DNA of 64,000 nt from Elysia crispata (Eukaryota > Mollusca > Gastropoda > Plakobranchidae): NCBI GenBank assembly GCA_033675545.1, contig JAWDGP010003957.1:348501-412500 (forward strand), in the 5' to 3' direction. Under the pieces are notes generated by a model. The model did not search any database and had not been told where the DNA came from. It saw nothing but the letters and a program-made list of their open reading frames with translations. The translations under genes and the position numbers were made by a program. Of the stretch, positions 55,101 through 64,000 are shown one piece after another (positions within the stretch are counted from its first letter, which is position 1; each line of letters starts with the position of its first letter).

Positions 55101-55162
<62 letters not shown>

Positions 55163-57704
55163 AAGTGTGTGTGTGTGTGTGGGGGGGAGGAATGGAGCAA
55201 GAGAGTGAGGAAGTTCAAAAAGATATAAAAATAAAATATAGATATATCAAGATTCCTCTAAAAATATATGAAATCTATGTAGACATATAAAAACTCACAT
55301 ATTTCAGATCTTTAACATCAGGTTTTCGCATTTTCCAGCTTGGCAGGGGATCAAACATGGAGTTTCTAATTTTCTGGGCTTCTGCTGAGTCTGAGTAATC
55401 AAGACAGTCTATGTGCCACATCCCAACTCCTCTGATTCCCATGTCAGATGCTAGATTATACTTGAGGCTCAGACTTTGAGGATTATCATATTGTATTTGG
55501 TACAGTTTACCATCCTATTGCAGATAAGAAAGTTGGGAGAAAACAGCACATTTACATCTTGAAGAAGTAGCATTCCAAAAAAAAAAAAAATGAACAAAGA
55601 AAAGTTAAAAAAAAAAAAGACAGACTGAGGAAAAGAAACATTCAAAATAAAAGCTACTTCGATTTTAACTGTGATTGATGTATTAAAATCTACAAAAGCA
55701 TGAAGGAAATGAAAGTTGCACTTCATCATCTTATCTACAAAAGCATGAAGGAAATGAAAGTTGCACTTCATGCTGCAATTCTTCTACACAAATTAATACA
55801 TGTATTAAATATTTCATATTGTACTTATTGCATTAACACAAATCCTACACATCTATGATCTATAGAGCAGTTTCTGCAAGTGTGCTTCCACAACATGCAA
55901 CAAGTTTTTATCTTGGAGAAACTATTTTGCCTGTTTATAGCTTTTTCTGGTCTATAAATTTTAACTTCTTTTTATCTGTTATTGCTCTTTATGTCTGACA
56001 AAAGACTTACTGATATCATCAAACTGATAAGAGCACTAGATACTAGACTTGATCTAGACCCAGCAGGCAACAAAGTGATTGTGAAGAATATGAAGCCTTC
56101 ATGCACAATGAACTCACAATGAACAGTGCCCACGGTGGCCTCTGATTACTCCCAATTTGAAATACCGAGAAAAAATAAATTCCTTCACACGTTAAGGTGG
56201 CTACTCATAAATAGGCATAAAACTCGAGCACAAAAGCCTCTATAAAGATTGTCTCCAGGTCCAAGTGTGCAAGATAGTGAGAGAAAGTTCTAAAGTTACT
56301 TTCAATGCTGATGGGTTGTTATCACTCTCCAAAGAAGGCATGAGACCTGTAACATTTGGATCTCAGATAAACATTTTCCAATCTGAATAAACTTACAAGG
56401 GGGGGGGGGGGGAGAGAGGATCATTATTTAGTTCCTGGAGACATACCCACCCTTGCAAGCTTTAGTAAGTTCTATGGCCCTGTGAAGGGACTATGACTCT
56501 TCAGATCAGCAGTCATGTTTGTATAACTTGACAGAAATGTGGCCTTGAAAGCCAACTTCCTTATTTTGTAGGAGACTCTCAAAACAATATTGATATATTT
56601 ACGAAATGACATAAATGGCTTCAATCGTGTCTTGCAGAGGACAACAGAAGAATTTTATTTGCCTTTGTATCTTTCCTTGCACAATCTGAACTTTCTACAA
56701 CATAAAGGCATAGTGAAAAACAAACTTGTTTTATTGACAAGGAAATTAATACACCTAGTGTCTGTATATTTCTCATGATATCAATGGACCCTAACTAAGG
56801 GGCACCACTTTTGACTCCACAGGGAACTTTGCCATTTCAAGTGAATTTGACAAACAAAGCCATTCTTACTGAAAGACTTTGAACAGGTTTTACATCTTTC
56901 TTAGTCAAATAGCTCATTATTATTTGTGATTAAAAAAAAAAAATTCACAATGGAATGCACAAACTATTTAAACATTTGTTAGAAAAACATTTACAGCAGA
57001 TGACTGGTGCTCAGCTAATAAGCTGAGAAGAAACCAGAAACTAGAGAGTCCATAACTGTAAACACATTAGGATTGAACAATGTAAGTACATGTACTTGGT
57101 GTGGATTTGAAGTCTGCAAAGACTCATACAGCCATCGACTTATTTTTCTCAATTCATTCATGAGTTTAACAGCTGACTTGATGGGCTATATTTTGAAGAC
57201 TTCTTTCTGACGGCCCAGACTTTATCTATCACCCTCACACAATGTGCAGTGGCCATGTGTCTTCGTGATTCTTTGCATGGCAAGTGATATAGTAACTGCT
57301 TTACAGCTAGAATCTTTCAACTTACAGATATGAGATCAATGGTGCATGCTGGATGATTGATGTTATCCCAACACCAGTTATAAAGTCTTCAACCTCAACA
57401 TTTTTCTTCTTCTTCTTCTTCTTATGAATACTGCTTTTGCTTAAACACCTGCTCCTACTAGTGCTATTGGAAGCACAACTGCTAAACTACTACTAAGCTC
57501 TTATTACTATTGGTGCTATTACTGTTAGATATTTATCATCACCATCATCATCATCATTATTATTATTATTATTATAAATACTGCTTCTGCTTAAACTCCT
57601 GCTCCTACTGGCACTATTGGAAGCACAACTGCTAATACTATTACTAAGCTCATATTACTTTTGTGCTGTTACCATGATCATATTCATCATCATCATCATT
57701 ATTA

Positions 57705-57775
<71 letters not shown>

Positions 57776-60700
57776 CCTTTCTTCTTATGATGAGAGCAAG
57801 TTCACAACTGGCAACTGATATTAGTTTTCAATTAATCTTGTAAGACTAGACTTGCACAATTCAAATTGGGTTTGCTTTAAGTCTTGAGCTAGACCTTATG
57901 GTTTTCAAGTTTTGTTTTTTTTTTAAATAAAAGAATTGATTGGATTGTCTGTCGTGATATTTTGAAAATAATCACAAAACCTCTCCCTCTTTGTTCTTTT
58001 TCATGTAAATAAGACATCTTAAATTGCTTAAAATCTGTGAAACATGAAAAGCACTTAAGAATTACCTTATAGGAGAAGTAAGGTGTCCATGAGGAGCTAT
58101 TCCATCTGTAATGATCTGGGACTGATTGGAGAGTATTCAAAATGCCACAGTAACAGACCTGTCTAATGATAGGCCTTTCCCCCCTTTTAGCAGGAATGCA
58201 ATGATCCTAAAAGAAAGACCAGGATAAGGATGCAAATCTTGGATTGATTATTTAACAATGTTTTTGCACGACTTTCTTGTTTAAATTACATTCTTTATAT
58301 TTTAAGAAAGGTTGCAATGTAGGATAATTAAAAAGAGAACATTTAACCTGTTCTGAAGTGGTCATTAAAGTTAGAAAAATGTTAACACAACTGCACAGTT
58401 CACATACCTGGCAAAAAATATGATTTTTTTCTAATTCTTCATGACAAATGACTGGATATATAAACACTGCAAATTAAAGTGTGATATTATAAAGTAAAAA
58501 GGGTAAAGAATACAAAAGAGAAATTAACTTAAAGGCTTACTCACCCCATTTAAACTTGAACATACATAGAGATCACCATACCAGGGTATACCAAGAACAA
58601 TTTTGCTAGCAGGAATATTGTCTCTCAGATATGATGTGATTGCTAAAAAGAGTAAATAGGACAATATCGATTAAATAAATTTCAAACGATGCACAGGTGA
58701 AAGTTAAGCTCATGATGTTATTTATAACTTTAAAAAAAAACAAGAAACATTTTTTTTCCACTGGAACCTCATCAAATTAAAGTATTGTTAGCTTCATCCA
58801 TGTATTACTTTGAACACAATTATATTCCAATTAATACTAATGTTTCTGCTCAATATAATCTTAATTTGTGGTTATTTTCCACTCAGTAAACTATGCATGA
58901 AAAAACTGACATTATGTAAGAAGTAGCTTTCATGTCATGTAAAATTCCTGATGAGACAACATTCATTGGACAACAATGTATGCTATTTTGCTCTTCCAAT
59001 GACTCTTGAAAAAACTAATAACAAAGTAAAATATCGCTCATTGTAGCAAGAAGAAAAAAAATTCTTCACTACAACAACCTATATCTTTAAGGCAATTGCT
59101 ATGACATTGGATTTCTTTAATGCTATCTCCTGAACAAAACAATTCAATGAGCGGGAATGAAGAAGGCCTATATTGAATTTTGCACAGCCAACACAAGCCT
59201 CAAATGTTGTCATTAAAAACTTAAAGAAAATTATACATTTCCACTAAAAATGTTCTTGAAAACACATTCTAAATTAAGTAATAAATTGAAAATAGTTTCT
59301 TCAATTTTTTTTTTTTGAAATTTATTTTCATAAACTAAACAAACTTAAGGAGGCAGGGGGTTGGGGGGCTATCCCTTAGTAACTTTATTTTAGGTCTTTT
59401 TAAGAATTTTGTAATAAGGGTCTTTAGTGGCGCCCCCTGTTATAATCATTGTTGATTTTCTTTCTTTAGAATTTTTTTTTTACAATGTAGAAATATTCAG
59501 AAACAAAATATTTCATTTTTTTTTAACTTAAATATAGACAAATAGATTTTTTCCCACATGAATGCATTACAAAAAAAGAGACAAAGTAAAGCAAAAAAAA
59601 AAACAACCTTATGAAATACCACCTAAGAGATTTCACTTGAAATAAGTTCTTCGTACCCAATTGTGACAAAAGTTTATATTCAATCTGAGCCTTAGAATAT
59701 TGATTTCAAAATTTGATTTTCCATTGCGAAAAAAACTTTGAGAGTGTGAACAAGGTTTTTCAAATGCAATGAAATTTTGATATCTGATATGGACAAATTT
59801 TTCAAATTTGATCTGAACCTTTGGATCTAGATTTCCAAATGATATTTCCCATGTCTATGTTCTGAAAATTTAGACAAGATTTGCAACTGCAATAGATATT
59901 TTGTTACTCAAGTGCAACAAAATCTTTCAAAGATGAAATGTTGATCTTTAAATAATGTAACCTTAATTATAGAACACAGGTATGGTTATCCATTCAAATG
60001 AATATTGAGGAAGACAACTACATTGAAGATGCACACAAAATAACAGAAACCCTTTTTTCAGTTTATCTCTCCGCTGATGACCCATTAGAGTGGTAAAAAA
60101 AGTGCTTCCAATTCAAAGTAAAACTTACAACTGGTCATACAAGCAAGATTACAAGTCACTCAGAGAGGCTTAGTACATACCTTCATCATGAACTTTTCTT
60201 TTTAGAGAGCATAGTGGCACATTGGGTTAAGCTAAGTTCCCTTTGAGAGACAAGGCAATGGTTGCTGAAGCAGCTATAGTATAAATCAATGGTTCTAATC
60301 CCACAATGGCAAGCATTTTTCTGTCATTTGCACTTAAAGCCTTATTGTAACCAGTGTTGAGCACTACCTAAAGCTTTAGTTCTTATAATTCTTACTTATA
60401 ATTAAACTGGTGGTCTGCCTCCTCTAAATCTAAATTACAGATAAAACTAGCCAATTTATTTTAAATGAAGTCAAAGCAGTCAGGATCAGAGCTGCTAGAG
60501 GACTGCATGGGCCAATAACAACACCCTAAAATAAGATTTCAGTTGAAAAAATCATTATTTATTATTTTATAAAGTGAAAATTTATTTGTAAGTCATTCAC
60601 ATAGTAAAAACTTGATCAAGTACTATAGATCGATGGTGCCACCCTTACTTCATGGTCACATCTATATATAGTATGTAAAGGTAAAAATACTAGAAACTGC

Positions 60701-61325
60701 GTCTTCTATAGTGCCCAAGATGATTTGCACAGGTGCTCTTGATCACAAAACTTGTCTTTTTCTATGATTTTAGCTTGAATTTACAAACATTTACTTTAGG
60801 AAAACAAATAACTTATTCTTGATTTTGTGTAGAGATTGTATGTAGGGGGAAAAAAATGTAATTCTTACTGTGTTTGTAAATCCTTTCAATTATTCTTTAT
60901 CAATTTTTTAATGATTGGCAAATGTACCCTTTATGACTCTTAGGTAAAAAGGGTCAACACTGCTTTTTTTTTTTCCTTCGGATTTTCTGTTAACAAATAA
61001 GAAATTATTTCTTTTTTTAATCGCTTGAAAAAAATTCAGCTTTTCTGTATAGAGGAGAGTATTTGAAAGTAAAATAAAAACTGGTGTTTTCACATTTAGA
61101 TAAAGATAATGAGTTCCCCCCAAACAGTGTTTAATGCATATATATGTAAAACGGATTACTTCTCATGCTTTTCAAATTACATAACTTTTAAAAAGAAAAA
61201 AAAGCTTTAGAATTAAATTTAGTTATTCAGAATAAGAAGATCTATGAAGAAGAGTAACAATGAAAAGCCTAACTGTAGTATAAATTTTCACTAGTCTATC
61301 ATAACTTATAAACCTGTAATACTAT

Positions 61326-61387
<62 letters not shown>

Positions 61388-62257
61388 AATTATAATAATT
61401 AATGACACCAATCAGTAAAAATTATTTATGCTGTTTCTCAAAAGGTGCTCAATGTTATATAAGGAGATCATTGTCATTGATGCTCTAAGAATAATATGAA
61501 TAGATTTTATCTACACATATTCAGCTTTAGAATGTTGGCTCACCCCATTTAGCAGCATGGTAACCAGAGTTAGGTCCAACCTTATGCACACTCTCATCAT
61601 ATGCCATGATGAACAAGAAGTCTGAATATTTAGCTAGTCCTTGATAGTCATAAGCTCGATAGTGGCTGGTAGCCTCAAATATCACATCTACACTAATCTG
61701 CATTAATAAAAGAAAATTTACAAGAATGCAAAAAGAATTGTATACATATATCATTGCGGCAGGCAATTATTCATTTTTTAACCTTTCTTTATCTAATGCT
61801 GCTCCATGGACACTTTACTATTTACCAAAAAAAGCTGTGATTTTCTGGCTGAACCAGACTTGATATTTTGAAATGTTTCATTAAGAAATAATAAAAAACA
61901 AAAAAAATAAAAAAAACAAAACATGAACATTACTTTTTAAAAATCAGTAAAGTTTCAACAAAGTTAAGGTATTAATAAAAATGATTATGTTGACAAAATT
62001 TCTAAACAATCCTCTGACCAAACAAAGAAATTGATTTAAAATAACCTGTGTATGCGGCATGATTTTCCGGAAAGCCTCACTAGTTTCCTTGAGAAGGGCT
62101 GTGTAAGAGTTTCGAAAATGTCTTTGGTTGGGACTGCACGCGTACTCAACATCAAAATTGATCCCATCAAGGTTATTGGACCACACCGTCTTCAACATTT
62201 GTTGAACCCACTTTGACCTCAGATTTTTGTTGAAAATGATTTTCTTGTTTAATTTGG
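54407..62257 (-). CDS. CTBS: Di-N-acetylchitobiase (GH18), six 3' exons
   Basis: Minus-strand exons 62257-62046, 61697-61544, 58642-58545, 58206-58066, 55514-55299 and 54469-54407 join in phase into about 294 residues ending at TAA. All junctions are GT-AG. Diagnostic features are the GH18 catalytic motif DGINFDVE with the acid/base Glu (62147-62145), YSDFLFIMAYDES (substrate-site YDE), KIVLGIPWYG, FSYK followed by DGKLYQIQYDNPQSLSLKY, and GIRGVGMWHIDCLDYS. These align in order with vertebrate chitobiase, which in lysosomes removes the reducing-end GlcNAc from the chitobiose core of freed N-glycans. The N-terminal quarter (signal peptide and first strands, about 90 residues) is missing and probably lies beyond the window. 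An AATAAA at 54375-54370 follows the stop by about 32 bp. Confidence 0.94.
55071..55157. repeat. TC microsatellite with an ACTC block
   Basis: TC dinucleotides interrupted by about six CACT units near 55082-55102, followed by a short TG run near 55167. Lies in a CTBS intron. Confidence 0.97.
55299..55514 (-). CDS. CTBS: CTBS exon with terminal barrel strand
   Basis: 216 bp, phase 0 at both ends, donor GTGAGT. Encodes DGKLYQIQYDNPQSLSLKYN, MGIRGVGMWHIDCLDYSDS and a basic stretch ending KPDVKDLKY. The GVGMWHIDCLDY segment matches the last barrel strand of chitobiases. Confidence 0.94.
55688..55771. repeat. 45-bp direct duplication in a CTBS intron
   Basis: ATCTACAAAAGCATGAAGGA at 55688 and 55733, each followed by AATGAAAGTTGCACTTCAT without differences. 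A recent tandem duplication. Confidence 0.9.
57420..57775. repeat. Duplicated segment with ATT/ATC microsatellites
   Basis: GAAGCACAACTGCTAA and the surrounding CTTAAAC..CTGCTCCTACT occur twice about 157 bp apart (57424-57520 and 57580-57675). Each copy is flanked by CATCAT/ATTATT runs, the longest being ATT units at 57703-57772. Within a CTBS intron. Confidence 0.85.
58066..58206 (-). CDS. CTBS: CTBS exon, insertion domain region
   Basis: 141 bp, phase 0 at both ends, donor GTAATT. Encodes DHCIPAKRGERPIIRQVCYC and GILNTLQSVPDHYRWNSSSW plus TPYFSYK. Matches the human region that carries disulphide Cys residues; this is the least conserved exon. Confidence 0.88.
58545..58642 (-). CDS. CTBS: CTBS exon with PWYG strand
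   Basis: 98 bp. Encodes ITSYLRDNIPASKIVLGIPW and YGDLYVCSSLNG before a GTGAGT donor. The LGIPWYG motif is a conserved GH18 barrel strand. Confidence 0.93.
61328..61392. repeat. AAT trinucleotide microsatellite
   Basis: About twenty AAT units with two small interruptions, in the CTBS intron downstream of the YDE exon. Confidence 0.97.
61544..61697 (-). CDS. CTBS: CTBS exon with YDE motif
   Basis: 154 bp. Encodes ISVDVIFEATSHYRAYDYQG, LAKYSDFLFIMAYDES and GYHAAKWG up to a GTGAGC donor. The FLFIMAYDE segment corresponds to FLFVMSYDE in human CTBS. Confidence 0.93.
62046..62257 (-). CDS. CTBS: CTBS exon with GH18 catalytic motif
   Basis: 212 bp after a TCTTACTTCTAG acceptor, entering with two bases of a split codon. 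Encodes LRSKWVQQMLKTVWSNN, the catalytic DGINFDVEYACSP and YTALLKETSEAFRKIMPHTQ, ending at a GTTATT donor. Confidence 0.93.
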
Positions 62258-62327
62258 CTAGAAGTAAGAGGAAAAATAAAATAAACTGTAAAAAAATATA
62301 ATAAATATGCTAAATGGATAATGCACT

Positions 62328-62370
62328 ATTGCTACTACTACTGCTACTGCTACTGCTACTGCTACTGCTG

Positions 62371-62445
<75 letters not shown>
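62328..62445. repeat. CTA/CTG trinucleotide microsatellite
   Basis: TGCTACTACTACTGCTACTG and further, then a pure CTA run. Located just upstream (on the minus strand) of the CTBS catalytic exon. Poly-Leu and poly-Val frames here are artefacts. Confidence 0.97.
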
Positions 62446-62454
62446 AGTAATAAT

Positions 62455-62755
62455 AATTGTCATGGTCAGCATACATCATTAGTCATCTATACATAACAAT
62501 CTTATAGATTTTATTTTAATCACAGAATCTGTTGAACTAGATACTTATTTGAATTCTAATCCTAAGTCATATTACGAATGAACACTTATATTGTTTGTTT
62601 GAGAAGAGAGCAACCAATTATATGCGATATAAGCTGAGTGAGAGAGTACTCAATAGTTGTCATGAATGAAACGTTGAGACGGAAAACTTAGTCGGTGGAT
62701 CTATAACTCTCCAAGAAGAGAGTCAGATTTAGAGAGAGAGGATACTAATTGCAAA
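62455..62755 (-). repeat. Dispersed repeat B, minus-oriented copy
   Basis: Reverse complement matches 25740-26055 (TTGGTTGCTCTCTTCTCAAA, TTGAGTACTCTCTCACT, AAGTTTTCCGTCTCAA). It lies in the CTBS intron or upstream region. Confidence 0.7.
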
Positions 62756-64000
62756 AGATAATTGTTGATAATTAAAGATCATATAAAGATACTGTCTCAA
62801 AATATCCTATTCATTATATTGACTAAAACAGTTTGGTCAAAGATTAGTGGTAATGGCTTAAATTTCTTAATTTTTCATATTGAAGCTACGAATTTGACTG
62901 AGACTAAAATAGCACACTATTCATTCTCTAAGGTGCCCTTTTCAACCATAGTCACAACATATCAGAATTTAAAAAGAAAATACAGCTATAAGACTACATT
63001 TTTTAAGTCCTACACTTGCATATACAATAAAAAGATATTTTCAAAAATATCACATTGTTCATGCATGTCTTGTAAAATTCATGAGATGTTCACATTGTTC
63101 ATGCATGTCTTGTAAAATTTATGAGATGTTCACATTGTTCATGCATGTCTTGTAAAATTCATGAGATGTTCACATTGTTCATGCATGTCTTGTAAAATTT
63201 ATGAGATGTTCAAAAGGAAAAAACACAGTTTTTCTTGTGGATTTTTGTTACATTTTTGGGTTGTGATTTTCTCTGACCTTCACCTTTTGTCTAGTTCGTT
63301 TTCAGAGTAAAATGGTAATTGATTTTACAAAAAGAATGATTAAAGAAAGTAATTCTTTATTCATCATTGAGGACAGAAAAACTGTTTTGCAACGACATAT
63401 ATTTTCCAGCTCTAATTAGACGTATTGCATTGTGTCACCCTGGCCCTTTGAAATAAAAGCCTTTTATAACCCTCAACGAGATATGATAATTGATCCAATA
63501 TGATTCACCAGCATTGCCACGCATCAAACTTTATTTTAGAAGCTACCTTAGCATAATGTTATATCAATTGAGCTGAAAATAAACCTCAGTATTCCATTGC
63601 GATATGTCTAAGATCGCAAATGTCACTGATTCACCAAGGTTTATTTTGATTCTCTGACTCTATCAGAACTTTCTACTTTGGATAGAAAACTCAATAAAGC
63701 CCACTGCTGCTACAGCGGGAACAAAGAATTTTTATAAGGCTTTTGTGAAGGTTTATGGAATCAAAAAACAACTGAATGATTTGAATGAGGCATATAGGCG
63801 ACCAATCTATTGTAAAAATCAATAAAGGCTAATCATAAACATAATGCTCTTTGTTCCATTAAAAATGGTTGAGATGCCAGTTTTATACGACAAAAGGCTT
63901 TGAAACATAATTTTGAATATTATTATGTGATAACTTTTATAAATCTTGTTATATTTATTGTACATATTTTTTTGTTCTTATCTCTTTCTTCGAGATATGA
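62756..64000. other. Upstream or intronic DNA of CTBS
   Basis: AT-rich. Apart from a 40-bp tandem repeat, nothing is recognised. I looked on the minus strand for the N-terminal chitobiase exons and did not find them. Confidence 0.5.
63051..63212. repeat. 40-bp tandem repeat, four copies
   Basis: CACATTGTTCATGCATGTCT starts at 63051, 63091, 63131 and 63171. Units alternate between AAAATTC and AAAATTT near their middle, which suggests duplication of an 80-bp dimer. Confidence 0.95.

Noticed and set aside
55682..55771. Possible CRISPR-like or clustered repeat structure
   Set aside because: A simple two-copy tandem duplication in a eukaryotic intron; no spacers.
57889..58140. Minus-strand 83-residue frame taken as a separate gene
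   Set aside because: It is the CTBS exon 58206-58066 read on into its intron past a GT donor.
62258..62496. Poly-Val and poly-Leu frames near the CTBS exon
   Set aside because: CTA microsatellite artefact.

Overview
The window is AT-rich, intron-containing, transposon-dense animal DNA with no prokaryotic gene organisation. Frequent TAGATCTAGATC-type hexamer runs, long microsatellites, short-LTR Ty3/Gypsy elements and the protein similarities suggest a mollusc, probably a heterobranch gastropod. That assignment is an inference from sequence texture, not a search result.

Two host genes are supported, both incomplete. On the plus strand, 33016-41053 holds the last three coding exons of an autophagy LC3 (MAP1LC3/ATG8 family) gene; its short first coding exon was not found. 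On the minus strand, 62257-54407 holds six consecutive 3' exons of di-N-acetylchitobiase (CTBS, a lysosomal GH18 glycosidase), including the catalytic motif and the stop codon; the N-terminal exons lie at higher coordinates, probably beyond the window. Splice sites and phases agree at every internal junction in both genes.

Most of the rest is mobile DNA, mostly broken. From left to right: a tRNA-derived SINE-like fragment (about 327-520); a decayed MULE/ZSWIM-type transposase pseudogene (1456-3891) with a duplicated C-terminal fragment downstream; a short-period tandem array (5180-5740) abutting an LTR retrotransposon 5' end (5748-7780) with a proline-tRNA-type primer site and a SCAN-like gag; a 0.4 kb CTA microsatellite; a small hAT-like MITE; a full-length but dead Ty3/Gypsy element with 161/172 bp LTRs (9862-14878); a related minus-strand Ty3/Gypsy copy (18793 to about 23405) that has lost its 5' end; a foldback mariner (29166-30135) made of two facing copies of the same 3' half; a pogo/Tigger-like non-autonomous element (35526-36365) inside an LC3 intron; and a 5.4 kb element (about 44896-50337).

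The 44.9-50.3 kb element is the most unusual object. About 0.8 kb terminal inverted repeats, themselves built of ~353 bp tandem subunits, flank one frameshifted reading frame. Its C-terminal half carries spaced acidic motifs resembling a FEN1/XPG-type (PIN-fold) nuclease, and I see no DDE transposase motif. The foldback mariner is the second: its 420 bp arms pair without indels around a 130 bp spacer, so any read-through transcript would form a long hairpin.

Remaining stretches are AT-rich intergenic or intronic DNA with simple repeats, two dispersed-repeat pairs, and two compositionally odd blocks (16.1-16.5 kb GC-rich; 26.3-28.5 kb C-rich on the plus strand) that I could not classify.
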